The notes: a model not told the origin generated them from the letters alone. 64,000 nucleotides of DNA from Desulfosporosinus sp. Sb-LF (GCF_004766055.1 NZ_SPQR01000014.1:1-64000); one strand, 5' to 3'. Positions 1 through 8,922 are shown, numbered from the stretch's first letter. Made by a program: numbers and translations.

Positions 1-60
1 TGCATGTGTTAGGCACGCCGCCAGCGTTCGTCCTGAGCCAGGATCAAACTCTCCAAAAAA
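1..60 (-). rRNA. rrs: 16S rRNA, 5' end only
   Basis: The reverse strand carries the universal 16S start, AGAGTTTGATCCTGGCTCAG at about positions 33-52, followed by the conserved GACGAACGCTGGCGGCGTGCC segment read toward position 1. The gene runs off the left edge, so only about 60 bases are present. The exact mature 5' end is placed by analogy with other bacteria. Confidence 0.97.
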
Positions 61-201
61 GTTATTTCAACTTCTGTATTGAAGAAGATGATGACTTGCT
101 CATTGTTTCTTGAAACTCTTTCGAGTTTCTCTCATTGGCTGTCCTTGTTGTTTAGTTTTCAAAGACCATAGATTCCGTTGACCCGCTTAGACCAGATCTA
201 A

Positions 202-230
202 ATCTTAGCATTTTCAACTCGCGTTGTCAA
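202..230 (-). promoter_or_regulatory. rRNA operon promoter, proximal
   Basis: On the reverse strand a perfect -35 TTGACA (225-230) and a -10 TAAGAT (202-207) are separated by 17 bp, reading toward the 16S gene. The 140-base leader between this promoter and the 16S is typical of rRNA operons. Confidence 0.85.
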
Positions 231-326
231 TCACTAATTTGCATTGTTTCGATTATAAGTTCGAAGTTTTTACTCCTTACTCGTTCAATCACTATACTTT
301 TTCGGCCTGTTTTTGGCTGGAAATAT

Positions 327-355
327 AATTTAACATTTACATCCCTTGTTGTCAA
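327..355 (-). promoter_or_regulatory. rRNA operon promoter, distal
   Basis: A second TTGACA (350-355, reverse strand) lies 17 bp upstream of TAAATT (327-332). The same TTGACAAC string occurs at both promoters, which fits tandem rRNA promoters in Firmicutes. Apart from these promoters and the terminator at 600-633, I see no gene between 60 and 658. Confidence 0.7.
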
Positions 356-599
356 CAACTAATTTTGATTGTTTGTATTGTTCGATTGAGAAATTCGCAA
401 AATGCTCACAGTTTAGTTCTAAAATTAAATTCTGTTAATCCAAAAGAGCGGATGGCCAGCCATTCCCCTTTTGTGATTAGACTCTTTTATGTTTGGGATC
501 TCATTATTTGGAAAGTTACTGTTCAGCTGGTTCAATATAATTATTCATTTAATTTAGATGACAGGCAGGGGTAAATGAGGGCTCTGTATTGGATCTATA

Positions 600-633
600 A
601 AAGCTTATGATTCCACTTGAAATCATAAGCTTT
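600..633 (-). terminator. Terminator after the EamA permease gene
   Basis: A perfect 13-bp stem (AAAGCTTATGATT at 600-612 with its complement at 621-633) lies 25 bases after the stop of the permease gene. The T-rich side is modest on the reverse strand (TTTTA), so it may also act on the forward strand. Confidence 0.7.
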
Positions 634-658
634 CTTTCTGCGGTTATAATCAATTATT

Positions 659-1510
659 CTATTTGTTTGAAATCATTGTAGATCCCAATATAAGTACTCC
701 TCCTAGTATTTGATAGATTCCAAATGGTTCCCCTAAAATAGCTACTGCAAAAATTATTGCAAACACAGGATCCAAGTAGCTATATAGAGCTACGCTCGTC
801 GAGGAAAGCTCTTTATAACTTGAAAAATACATTTGATACGCAAGCCCCGTATGTACAATCCCCAAAATAAGCAACATAACAATTCCATGTAGGTCTAATA
901 AAATCCACTGCTGGATTGGACCTTCAAATAACACAAGTGGAGCCAAAATTACCGCTGCCATCATTAGTTGAATAAAAGTAGCCGATTGAATAGGAATATG
1001 CGTTCCAAACTTACGGTTAATAAGCACTATGATAGCGTAAAACATTCCCGACACTGCCCCGAATGATATGCCCATTAAATTAGCTTCTTTTATATTTAAC
1101 GATGTTGCAACTATTAAAATCAACCCACAAAATGCAATTATAACACTTAGAACTTGATTAGATGAGAGTTTTTCCTTTAATAAAATTGGTGCTAAAATCA
1201 ACACATAAATGGGACACATATTATATGCCAATGTTGCATTGGCTACGCTTGTAAAGCGGTATGCCATAAAGAGTGCGACCCATGCAAGTCCTATCAGCAT
1301 TCCACTTAGCATAACAGGTTTTGCACTTTTGTTCTTGATAAACGAGAATAATTTCTGCTTATCCTTCCTAATAAAAGCATAAACAACTGGTAGTGCGATG
1401 ATCGCCCTGCTAAAAGCAAGTAGTGTCGGGGAAATTGAAATATTCCGAGCAAAAACACCTATACTACCCCAAATAATCATAACAAATATTATTTTTAATT
1501 TACTGCTCAC
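659..1510 (-). CDS. EamA/DMT-family permease
   Basis: The 283-residue protein is almost entirely hydrophobic, with about ten predicted membrane segments arranged as two EamA repeats. The first repeat contains the typical segment 'AFSRAIIALPVV' near residue 32; the second ends with 'SYLDPVFAIIFAVAILGEP' near residue 245, a hallmark of the family. Members export amino acids, nucleosides or other small metabolites across the cytoplasmic membrane; the substrate cannot be told from sequence. The start is GTG at 1510, with GAGGT about seven bases upstream. The gene stands alone, facing the rRNA operon, with its own terminator. Confidence 0.9.
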   Translation of the reverse strand: MSSKLKIIFVMIIWGSIGVFARNISISPTLLAFSRAIIALPVVYAFIRKDKQKLFSFIKNKSAKPVMLSGMLIGLAWVALFMAYRFTSVANATLAYNMCPIYVLILAPILLKEKLSSNQVLSVIIAFCGLILIVATSLNIKEANLMGISFGAVSGMFYAIIVLINRKFGTHIPIQSATFIQLMMAAVILAPLVLFEGPIQQWILLDLHGIVMLLILGIVHTGLAYQMYFSSYKELSSTSVALYSYLDPVFAIIFAVAILGEPFGIYQILGGVLILGSTMISNK

Positions 1511-1649
1511 ATATTTACCTCAACTTACACATTAGTTTTCTTATTTTCAAGAAACCCTTTAAATTTTCCTGACTGAATTGATAGTTATGGCTTACTTTTT
1601 TCCGAAATTGATCTTAATATTATTCTACTCTAACTCCCAAAATTCCTTT

Positions 1650-1790
1650 TAGACCACAAAAATTCCCCTTATCTTCGTCCCACTCTTTAACACACAAACA
1701 AAATGCGTTGGCGAGATGACTTAAATCTCTCACCAACGCATTGAATATTTGTTCAAACGTTCTGACCGTTCCACTCATATTATAGATTTG
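1650..1790 (-). pseudogene. Relic of a serine recombinase 3' end (copy 1)
   Basis: The reverse strand gives 'FEQIFNALV' followed by a degraded match to the 'NALVEKIEILTPTHFVFELKSG' type C-terminus seen better at 12,879 and 58,802. The frame is broken. The inverted repeat AATGCGTTGG (1702-1711) / CCAACGCATT (1733-1742) present in all copies is retained. I see no intact gene between 1511 and 2146. Confidence 0.6.
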
Positions 1791-2146
1791 TTCCACGGCT
1801 TCCTTTTGGAAGAGCACAAACAACTACGGCAAAAATACCAACGGCATTGGCAACATTACATATCGAAAAATGTTCCTGTGTGCAAACCTTTCCCCAAAAC
1901 TGTCAACCCAAACTGCTCAATGATGTTTCCGGGGACGTATTATCTTATTAAAAGTTGCAAAATTACAGAGGAGCTCCAGAGCCCCAGCCAAAAGGGGCTT
2001 TTAGCTATTTTTTATATTGAGACTTACTACTGTCTCCACGTGCGTGGTGTGCTCGATTTGTCGGGTTTGAAAACACATTTAAATAAAAAGCAGATTTGAT
2101 GTGATATCTTCAAATCTGCTTCCATTAATTAGTTATATATGTTTAT

Positions 2147-2375
2147 CTAAAAATTTAAATACCTTACTGCCGCTGGGAAAAGAGTTTCTCCACTAAACCA
2201 ATAATTAACAGCCACTACAGCATAGCCTTATTTAGCCCTGTAAGTTCATCGTTTATTTCGCCGGAATTTTTATCACCCATTTTAAATCCACCACCATAAA
2301 TAGCTACAATTACAGGGAATGGCCCGTCTCCTGAATTATAGGGATGGCTTCTAACATCATAGATTTTAAATTGTC
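2147..2375 (-). pseudogene. Alpha/beta-hydrolase (esterase) fragment
   Basis: Read on the reverse strand, this stretch encodes 'PVIVAIYGGGFKMGDKNSG', then after one frameshift 'GYAVVAVNYWFSGETLFPAA' and a stop. This is the oxyanion-hole region (the HGGG-like GGGF) and following strand of BD-FAE-type esterases. The nucleophile elbow, the rest of the domain and any start are missing, so it is a short relic rather than a gene. Confidence 0.7.
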
Positions 2376-2406
2376 TACAGTTAAGTATTAAAGAATTTTA
2401 TAATAA

Positions 2407-3621
2407 TTATATGATTTGTGCCTTAAGTTTAGCTTTATCCATACTACATCCTAGTTCTTTAACCTTCTTCCCTTTATCTAAAACAATGACGGCAGGGACA
2501 GCTTTTATCTCATACTTTTCTGCAAGGTTTTTCTTGGTAGCTAAGTCTACTTTAACAATTTTATAGTCTTCATTATGCTCTCGCTGAAGCTCCTCCATTA
2601 AGGATGAAAACTCCAGACTTTCTGTGTTCGAGGCATTGAAGAACACCAGTAAAACTTTTTTATAGCTATTAGCGATATTGGTCTTGAAGGCATTGAGTTC
2701 TTCAATGTAGCGCTCAGCAGCTACAGCTGCCGTAGCCCCATCTCCAGCCGCCGAAACAACTTGTCTTAAATATTTAATTCGATTATCCCCAACCGCATAA
2801 ACACCCTCCAGATTCGTTTCCATCAGGTTATTGACAGGGATATATCCCCTCTTGTCCATCTCGACGCCACTCTCTTTAAGATATTGCGTAGAGGGAACCA
2901 TTCCAACAAAGAAAAATACACCCTGGCATTCTAATTCTGAAGAGTCGCCTGTTTTTAAGTTCTTTATTTTAACCCCTTTAACACTTTCTTCGCCCAATAC
3001 TTCTTCTACCGTGGAGTTCCAGATAAACTCCATTTTTTCTTTACGAAACGCGCGTTCAGCACTGACTTTATTGCAATCCAAGATTCCTTCATCATGGAGC
3101 ACAATAACTGTAACTTTTTTCGCAAACTTGGTAATATACATGCCTTCCTCGATGGCTTGGTCGCCGCTTCCAATGACAACGACGTCTTCCCCTTCGAAGA
3201 ATTCAGCATCACAGGTGGCGCAATACGCTACTCCACTACCTTGGAGCCGTTTCTCACCAGGGATATTCAGGAGCCTTGGCTCACTACCGCAGGCGATGAT
3301 CACAGCCTTAGCTGTAAATTCCTTCCCCTTTTTGGTTTTGATCACTTTATCTTCTTGGGAAAAATCGGTACTTACGACTATATCTCTTAAAAACTCCACG
3401 CCAAATCTCTCAGCATGTTTCTTAAAGTCAAGCATGAGATCAGAGCCACTAATTTGTCCGTAACCAGGGTAATTAACAATTTCACGTGTCGTATTCACTA
3501 AACCGCCGACGGCTCCTTTGTTGATGATAAGAGTTTTAAGCTTAGCCCTACCCCCATAGATAGCAGCGGATAATCCAGCGGGTCCCCCGCCAATAATTAT
3601 CAAATCATACGAATTAACCAT
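2407..3621 (-). CDS. trxB: Thioredoxin reductase-like flavoprotein with C-terminal thioredoxin-like domain
   Basis: Residues 1-310 form a thioredoxin reductase: FAD-binding GGGPAG at 11-16, active-site CATC at 134-137, NADPH-binding GSGDQAIE near 151-158 and the C-terminal FAD motif 'GVYAVGDNR'. Normal TrxB ends at about 310-320 residues; this protein has 404. The extra 80 residues have a thioredoxin-like pattern (VLLVFFNASN...VPAVIVL) but the CxxC position reads NASN, so the added domain has no redox cysteines there. It should use NAD(P)H to reduce the thioredoxin encoded 20 bp upstream. Start ATG is preceded by GAGGTG. Identification as a TrxB-type enzyme is firm; the electron donor and the role of the tail are inferred. 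Confidence 0.92.
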   Translation of the reverse strand: MVNSYDLIIIGGGPAGLSAAIYGGRAKLKTLIINKGAVGGLVNTTREIVNYPGYGQISGSDLMLDFKKHAERFGVEFLRDIVVSTDFSQEDKVIKTKKGKEFTAKAVIIACGSEPRLLNIPGEKRLQGSGVAYCATCDAEFFEGEDVVVIGSGDQAIEEGMYITKFAKKVTVIVLHDEGILDCNKVSAERAFRKEKMEFIWNSTVEEVLGEESVKGVKIKNLKTGDSSELECQGVFFFVGMVPSTQYLKESGVEMDKRGYIPVNNLMETNLEGVYAVGDNRIKYLRQVVSAAGDGATAAVAAERYIEELNAFKTNIANSYKKVLLVFFNASNTESLEFSSLMEELQREHNEDYKIVKVDLATKKNLAEKYEIKAVPAVIVLDKGKKVKELGCSMDKAKLKAQII

Positions 3622-3641
3622 TTTCTCATTTCACCTCATGA

Positions 3642-3968
3642 TTATGAATTCAGCACGTCTGTAATTTTTTCCTCGACGTCTTCTTCCTCAACCTTACCTG
3701 CTAATTTTCCTTGGTATTCGCCATCTTTAAACAAAAGAATTTGAGGAACGCCTTTTAAGGAGAATCTTTGGTATAAGGCCTTGTCTTCCTCAACATCGAC
3801 ATAATAAAAACTAAACTTACCTTCGAATTGCGGCTGCAAATCTTCTAAAACGGGCACGACACCCTGACAGACATGACAGCTTTTTCTTGAAAAGATAACT
3901 AAACAGGGCTCTCCATTATCGTAAATTACTTCTTCGAAGCGGCTCGAATTCAATTTTTCTAACGACAT
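3642..3968 (-). CDS. trxA: Thioredoxin-family protein
   Basis: This 108-residue protein has a thioredoxin fold with the active site C31-H-V-C34 in the place of the canonical CGPC, the central strand 'FSFYYVDVEED', and the cis-Pro loop 'LKGVPQILLFKDG'. CHVC differs from classical thioredoxin and resembles specialised thioredoxins of clostridia. It is the first gene of a two-gene unit with the reductase 20 bp downstream. Start ATG follows AAAGGAGTG. It may share a transcript with the arylsulfotransferase gene upstream on the same strand, but hairpins lie between them. Confidence 0.92.
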   Translation of the reverse strand: MSLEKLNSSRFEEVIYDNGEPCLVIFSRKSCHVCQGVVPVLEDLQPQFEGKFSFYYVDVEEDKALYQRFSLKGVPQILLFKDGEYQGKLAGKVEEEDVEEKITDVLNS

Positions 3969-4038
3969 TTTTTCTTCACTCCTTTAAAATGATGATTTTT
4001 CTAACCGATTGGATTTTAACATCTATTGGACAGAAGAA

Positions 4039-4099
4039 ATGCTCCCCTACAGTAACAGATTTGTTATTATCTATTATCTGTCTACTTTTACGGGAGCAT
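4039..4099. other. Long stem-loop before trxA
   Basis: ATGCTCCC (4039-4046) pairs with GGGAGCAT (4092-4099), and inside it ACAGAT pairs with ATCTGT. It sits in the leader of trxA. It could be a terminator of upstream transcription or a leader structure; no known riboswitch class is recognised. Confidence 0.4.
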
Positions 4100-4133
4100 A
4101 CCAATATCTGAGAGACTAATCACCACGTCGCAT

Positions 4134-4165
4134 TGCATACATAGTGTTCGAAGGAACTAAGTATG
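4134..4165 (-). terminator. Hairpin after the arylsulfotransferase gene
   Basis: GCATAC-TAG pairs with CTA-GTATGC with one bulged A on each side, starting ten bases after the arylsulfotransferase stop. There is no strong T-run, so it may be an RNA-processing or stabilising stem instead of a terminator. Confidence 0.4.
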
Positions 4166-4174
4166 CATACACTC

Positions 4175-6067
4175 TTAAAGTTTCGCTGAGAATTGAGTAT
4201 CATATCGTTTATTATCTATATTTAAATAAATATTGAAGTCACCCGCTAATCGTTCCCTACTAACATAGAATTGGAAATCATTATCGTTTTGCTCCTCAAA
4301 AGAAACACATGCTGCGGTAACATCATGAACTACTGTCGGAACTGAGTAGAACTTCGATTCGTTTTCGTCTTTTAATTCAAGAAAGACTTCAGATCCTTCC
4401 TTAAATGTTGCCCGAAGAGCTAATCTATCTTCTTCAAGTATTAACGAGAAATTGTGTTTTGCCGGAACTTCTCCCTCTGCGTCTTTAAATTTAACTTTAA
4501 ATCCAAACTCTGGAGTTATTCCAAATCCACCCAGGAATTTTCCTTTACCAAGAGCAAAGTTGGTCGTTTCGTCATATAACGGAAGTCTTCTTGCCCGATA
4601 ATAATTACCGCCTTGAACTTTCAATTCGTATTTAACTTCATCATTTTGTACTTCAACAGTGATGGATTCTAACGTTAAATGGATATGCTCGTCTTTATAT
4701 TTATTCAAGAGCATTGCACCTAAACCATCGGTATGTTTTCCTCTATAGGTGGCAATACCGCCGGAGTGAATCATATAGTGTCCTTCATTATAGTAATCGA
4801 CATTACAAATATAAGGGGAATAAAATTCTACTCCTCTTTCTTTACCATACTGCCAAATTTGTTCGATTTCCATTTTGTCGGTGTCAATTCTATAGATAAC
4901 CCCTCTGGAGAAATTGTGGTCAGGTGAAATTCTAGTAGCTTCGTTTTTAGATCGATAGGTTCCGTTATCAAAGACGAATACATCCCCATTAGGTAGAATT
5001 ATTGCGGCATGTTGTTCGTACTGCCAGTCAAAATCACCTATAGTTACGTTTTTAAAGAAATATTTTTGCCATTCTTCTCCCCAACCTTCTGGGTCACCGA
5101 TAATCCAGTTTAATTTTGCAGTATCATAATCGAGGTTAATAATCGCATCTTTGTGTCTGCCGGACATGGTAATAGAATTCGTCGCTTTGTCATACCAAAC
5201 AGCGTTGTTGTGGAACCAATCATGGTGGTTCCAATCTCCCGCGTTCCCTTTTTCTCTTGGTAAGATATTAAGAAGATCCCAGGATTTAACGACTTCCCCT
5301 GTTTTTCTATCGATCTCAACGACATAGTCTTCAACAGATTCATCGAAGTCATGATCCGAAGCTGCTAAGATGTTGCCATTTTCTAACTCTATTGCATCAT
5401 GGTGAAACCCGCCCGGCAACCGATATTCTGTATAGATTTTACCGCTAAAGTCCATTTCCATAAGTCCAACCGTATAGTACGGTTTTTGGATTGTCCGGTA
5501 AGACGTTACCAAAAGCCTTCCATTTTCTAATCGTTTAATATCCCAGCTTTGCTTATTTGTGATAACCCATCGTAAATCACCAGCATAATCAAATCCGACC
5601 GTTTTGCAAGATTCAATTAGAGGAGTAGTCGTTGAGATCATCATTAGGTCTTTCCCGAAATACTCTGAGGTGGTATGGCAATATAGAGCTTTATTGACAT
5701 CTAATTCTTCAATTTTAATTTTTACTTGTGACGTTTTACCATTGTCGAGGGTTATAAGCACAGTGTTTTCATAATTATCATATAATCCATAAATCGGTAA
5801 TACATGTTCTTTTGTAGTAGCAAAGGTATGTGTTAGATCACCTTCTACTGCTTTACCTTTTACAGTTATTTGTGCTGTAGTTCTCTCATCTGTGTTAAAA
5901 CAAATGACTGCAGCAAGTGGATTAATCAAATATGGGTTTTCGACAACAAGTGGGTTTTCTAAAGTATAATTTCCCGACCTAAGCTCAGCCAAAAACTTTT
6001 CTTCGGACTCGGATTGTAGTGTAATCAAATGTTGTTCTGTTTTTAAATAATTGCTCAAGAGGTTCAC
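4175..6067 (-). CDS. Arylsulfate sulfotransferase (ASST family)
   Basis: ASST enzymes move the sulfuryl group from one aryl sulfate to another phenol without PAPS, through a sulfo-histidine. The 630-residue protein has the family's repeated beta-propeller segments (for example 'HHDAIELENGNILAASDHD' at 222-240 and 'ILPNGDVFVFDNG' at 357-369). H286 and R304 are spaced 18 residues apart, as are H356 and R374 in Escherichia coli AssT, and H353 in 'EQHAA' is my candidate for the sulfated histidine. Unlike the proteobacterial enzyme there is no N-terminal signal peptide, so a cytoplasmic location is likely. It is divergent from a LysR regulator and near an MFS transporter, which suggests uptake plus intracellular use of an aryl sulfate or sulfonate. 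Confidence 0.85.
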   Translation of the reverse strand: MNLLSNYLKTEQHLITLQSESEEKFLAELRSGNYTLENPLVVENPYLINPLAAVICFNTDERTTAQITVKGKAVEGDLTHTFATTKEHVLPIYGLYDNYENTVLITLDNGKTSQVKIKIEELDVNKALYCHTTSEYFGKDLMMISTTTPLIESCKTVGFDYAGDLRWVITNKQSWDIKRLENGRLLVTSYRTIQKPYYTVGLMEMDFSGKIYTEYRLPGGFHHDAIELENGNILAASDHDFDESVEDYVVEIDRKTGEVVKSWDLLNILPREKGNAGDWNHHDWFHNNAVWYDKATNSITMSGRHKDAIINLDYDTAKLNWIIGDPEGWGEEWQKYFFKNVTIGDFDWQYEQHAAIILPNGDVFVFDNGTYRSKNEATRISPDHNFSRGVIYRIDTDKMEIEQIWQYGKERGVEFYSPYICNVDYYNEGHYMIHSGGIATYRGKHTDGLGAMLLNKYKDEHIHLTLESITVEVQNDEVKYELKVQGGNYYRARRLPLYDETTNFALGKGKFLGGFGITPEFGFKVKFKDAEGEVPAKHNFSLILEEDRLALRATFKEGSEVFLELKDENESKFYSVPTVVHDVTAACVSFEEQNDNDFQFYVSRERLAGDFNIYLNIDNKRYDTQFSAKL

Positions 6068-6111
6068 TCCTTATCAGATATCGGGCCGTTTGTCCTTGTT
6101 CATTTAAGTAC

Positions 6112-6140
6112 ATTATACATTTCTCAAAATACGACATAAA
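6112..6140 (-). promoter_or_regulatory. Promoter of the arylsulfotransferase gene
   Basis: On the reverse strand a perfect -10 TATAAT (6112-6117) has a poor -35 TTTATG (6135-6140) at 17 bp, the usual pattern of an activator-dependent promoter. The operator at 6157-6183 would be centred near -65. Confidence 0.6.
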
Positions 6141-6156
6141 ACACAACTTCATTGTT

Positions 6157-6183
6157 TAGTTCACAACGCTTTGTTGTGAACTA
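6157..6183. promoter_or_regulatory. Palindromic operator, likely LysR binding site
   Basis: TAGTTCACAA (6157-6166) and its exact complement TTGTGAACTA (6174-6183) surround a 7-base centre. It lies in the divergent spacer between the sulfotransferase and lysR-type genes, near -65 of the sulfotransferase promoter, the classical LysR recognition-site position. It contains T-N11-A style spacing. Confidence 0.75.
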
Positions 6184-6354
6184 GAACGCATAGTCGAAAA
6201 GAATCTGTTGCATACAGACCCTCTTGGGATATACTAACGAAAACAATAATTTTTAGGCAGCGACAGGTTTAAGTGCCGTCATTTTAATCGCAAAGGTCAG
6301 TAAATATTTGGATCTTACTACATAAGGCAGAATTTAATAGGAAGTGAAATAACG

Positions 6355-7290
6355 ATGCGTATCAGTGACTTAAAACTTTTAATAGAATTGTCTCATTCGA
6401 AGTCGATTACACTTACGGCTGAGAAAATGCATATTTCCCAACAAGGTCTGAGCCAAATGATTGCGCGATTGGAGCAAGAGCTTGATGTTATATTATTTCA
6501 TCGGAGTCGACAGGGAACGACCCTAACGGAGGCTGGCCAAAAGACCGTTCTCACAGCAAAGGGGATTATTGAAAAGTATGATGATTTAAAGGCTGAGTTA
6601 GAGCTGCTTGGCCAGCAGCAAAAGTCCCCGATCGTGGGTGATCTGACCCTTTTTCATTCCCATAATTCAGGTACAGCAGTTTTGCCCAAGGCTTTAAAAT
6701 TTTTTAAGTCTAGATATCCGAATGTTAACTTAACGCTTAAAGAAAGTTCACCTTTAGAAACCGTTGATCGTATTAAGGATGATCCTGCAGCGGTGGGGCT
6801 TATAAACTTTCCGGAAGCTTATTACCAGGATCCTGAAAAACAAATTTTGTTTTCCTGTCCCGAGTTATTGTATAAAAAACTTTTACGCGATGATTTAATC
6901 GTCTGTATTCCGAAATCCTGGTCATTAAGCAAAGATCAACTTGCTTCGGTCAATGAATTGGTAAAACGTCCAATGGTCTATTTCGATACAAAGCAATACG
7001 ATGAAATTATATCGTTAATTTTTCAGGTAGACGATCAGTCACCCAAGGTATTTTTAAAAACACTTAATAATGAATTATTCCGTCAAACGATCATTGATGG
7101 GTTAGCTATGGGTGCTCTTTCTTCGCTTGAGTTGAGTGATTATCGGCTTTTGAAAGAGTGTACTGTTCAGTCAGATCTGCGCTTAAAGCTCGTTTTTACC
7201 TGGGTGAGTTCAGCGAATTGCCCCATGTCAATTCCCGCACAGAAGTTTTTAGAATGTCTAGAGCTATCCTTAAATACAACGAATGAGTAA
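6355..7290 (+). CDS. LysR-family transcriptional regulator
   Basis: The 311-residue protein begins with the LysR winged helix-turn-helix ('TLTAEKMHISQQGLSQMIAR' at residues 20-39, then 'LEQELDVILFHRSRQGTTLT') and continues with a periplasmic-binding-protein-like effector domain from about residue 90. It is transcribed away from the arylsulfotransferase gene and toward the MFS gene, and the spacer holds a palindromic operator. It is therefore the probable activator of both, with an aryl sulfate or product as co-inducer; the ligand is inference. Start ATG at 6355 is preceded by GGAAGTGAAATAACG, giving a plausible GGAAG ribosome site. Confidence 0.93.
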   Translation: MRISDLKLLIELSHSKSITLTAEKMHISQQGLSQMIARLEQELDVILFHRSRQGTTLTEAGQKTVLTAKGIIEKYDDLKAELELLGQQQKSPIVGDLTLFHSHNSGTAVLPKALKFFKSRYPNVNLTLKESSPLETVDRIKDDPAAVGLINFPEAYYQDPEKQILFSCPELLYKKLLRDDLIVCIPKSWSLSKDQLASVNELVKRPMVYFDTKQYDEIISLIFQVDDQSPKVFLKTLNNELFRQTIIDGLAMGALSSLELSDYRLLKECTVQSDLRLKLVFTWVSSANCPMSIPAQKFLECLELSLNTTNE

Positions 7291-7296
7291 CTACAT

Positions 7297-7356
7297 TTTG
7301 TTGTGCTAAAGGACAATGAGGTTCTGTTATATAGTGCTATTAGGATTATGTATAAT
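7297..7356 (+). promoter_or_regulatory. MFS promoter with a half-site shared with the lysR operator
   Basis: A perfect TATAAT at 7351-7356 has no good -35. TTTGTTGTG at 7297-7305 repeats the right half of the palindrome region near 6171-6178 and would be near -60 of this promoter. This suggests the same LysR regulator activates the transporter gene. Confidence 0.55.
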
Positions 7357-7482
7357 ACGATTGAGAGAATAAGTACAAACAGAAAGAAAGGAGATTATCC
7401 ATAATCCTAGCCAAACTAAAGAGCAATGGTGCCTTTTGGTAATAACTAAAGAAATAATACACAAGGTATAGGAGGATAGCCT

Positions 7483-8868
7483 ATGGCAGTCGAGGCGCAC
7501 AAGAAAACTGATCTTTCTAAGGAACTTCTAGGTACTCCAGCTAAAAACGGTAAGATCATTAATAATTATTTTGACGGCTTAGAAGTGACATCAACCCATA
7601 AGTTATTATTTTACATTATAATGTTAGCCTATTTCTTTGAGCAAATGGATAATTGGAATTTTGGTTTCATTGCTCCCGCGTTAATGAAAAGCTGGCACCT
7701 TGACTTGGCTGCGGTCGGAAAAATAAATTTCGCCTATTTTGTAGCCATGACCCTCGGAGGGTTAACGGGTGGTATAATATCGGACTTTATTGGACGCAGA
7801 AAAACATTTTTAGGAGCAATTCTTCTCTTCTCAGTCGCTTCGATCGCTAATGGTTTTGCTCAAAGTGTTGAAGTTTTTACAATAACTAGGACATTAACAG
7901 GTTTTGGTATCTTTTGTATGATGGTCACTTCGCAAGTATATATTGCAGAGATGTCACCCGGAGCCACTCGTGGAAAGTGGCAAAGCTTAACGGCTTCAAT
8001 TGGTTTCCTGGCAGCCCCTTTAGTAGGGCTTTTATGCCGCATAGTTATTCCACTGAGCCCAGAAGCTTGGCGCTATATTTTCTTCTTGGGTGGATTTGGA
8101 TTTATTGGATTCATAATGGGTCTCAAATATTTAAAAGAATCACCGCGTTGGTTAGTTACTAATGGTAAGAGAGAATCAGCAGAAGAAGTCATTGAACAAT
8201 TAACTAATGTAAAAGTCGACTTGACTGAAGCAGCTTCTAAAGTCGAACCTCGGGTTAAAACATTGGACGTTTTAGTCGGTATATTTTCACCGAAGTATAT
8301 TAAAAGAACATTAATTATCTTGTTCTTTGTTCTCCTAACAGTCCCTGCTGGGTTTGTTATTACGAACTGGACACCGACCCTATTAAACCAAAGAGGGTTA
8401 AGTGTTAATGATGCTTTAACAGCTTCCTCTCTCCTTATGTTTGGCGTTCCGGCAGGTTGTTACCTATCCTCCTTGATCGCTGACAAAGGCGGTAGGAAGA
8501 TTCCAATGGCAGTCATGGCTATTTCGGTCGCAGTATTATCTGTAATCTTTGGACAAATAAAAGGGTTTGTTCCTATTGTACTTTGTGGATTCCTAATGAT
8601 AGCTGTTAATATGGCTATGAACTTCATAACATTTAGTTATATTGCTGAGAATTACCCAACAAAAATGCGGAATACATCAACTGGAATTCATAATTCAGTA
8701 GGACGTTTAGCAACTTCTGTTCTACAATTATATATTCCTGTAGTTTTTGCCCAATATAAATTTACAGGTGTTTACAATATGGTCGCGATTTTGGTTTGTA
8801 TTCCGGTAGCTGTTTTATTACTATGGGGGCTAAAAACGGGTGGCAAGTCGCTTGAAGAAATTTCTTAA
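7483..8868 (+). CDS. MFS transporter, probable aromatic acid/aryl sulfate uptake
   Basis: This 461-residue protein has about 12 membrane segments. The MFS motif A is visible after segment 2 ('GGIISDFIGRRKTFLG' near residue 98-113) and again in the second half ('LIADKGGRKIPMAVM'). The segment 'YIAENYPTKMRNTSTGI' is typical of the sugar-porter and aromatic-acid:H+ symporter groups. A consensus AGGAGG precedes ATG 7483. Clustering with the arylsulfotransferase and LysR genes suggests it brings in the aryl sulfate or phenolic substrate; this is inference, because MFS substrates cannot be read from sequence. Confidence 0.9.
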   Translation: MAVEAHKKTDLSKELLGTPAKNGKIINNYFDGLEVTSTHKLLFYIIMLAYFFEQMDNWNFGFIAPALMKSWHLDLAAVGKINFAYFVAMTLGGLTGGIISDFIGRRKTFLGAILLFSVASIANGFAQSVEVFTITRTLTGFGIFCMMVTSQVYIAEMSPGATRGKWQSLTASIGFLAAPLVGLLCRIVIPLSPEAWRYIFFLGGFGFIGFIMGLKYLKESPRWLVTNGKRESAEEVIEQLTNVKVDLTEAASKVEPRVKTLDVLVGIFSPKYIKRTLIILFFVLLTVPAGFVITNWTPTLLNQRGLSVNDALTASSLLMFGVPAGCYLSSLIADKGGRKIPMAVMAISVAVLSVIFGQIKGFVPIVLCGFLMIAVNMAMNFITFSYIAENYPTKMRNTSTGIHNSVGRLATSVLQLYIPVVFAQYKFTGVYNMVAILVCIPVAVLLLWGLKTGGKSLEEIS

Positions 8869-8922
8869 AAAATTAGCAAAGCAAGTAATTTTAATACTGC
8901 AACTCAGGTAATTTTTAGATCG

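Noticed and set aside
365-574. 69-codon forward frame beside the rRNA promoters
   Set aside because: It overlaps no ribosome site, has poor coding character and lies in a promoter/leader region.
1749-2099. 116-codon forward frame
   Set aside because: It covers the recombinase relic on the other strand and lacks a ribosome site and recognisable pattern.
2831-3463. 210-codon forward frame opposite the thioredoxin reductase gene
   Set aside because: The reverse strand encodes a complete flavoenzyme with all motifs; the forward frame is a shadow.
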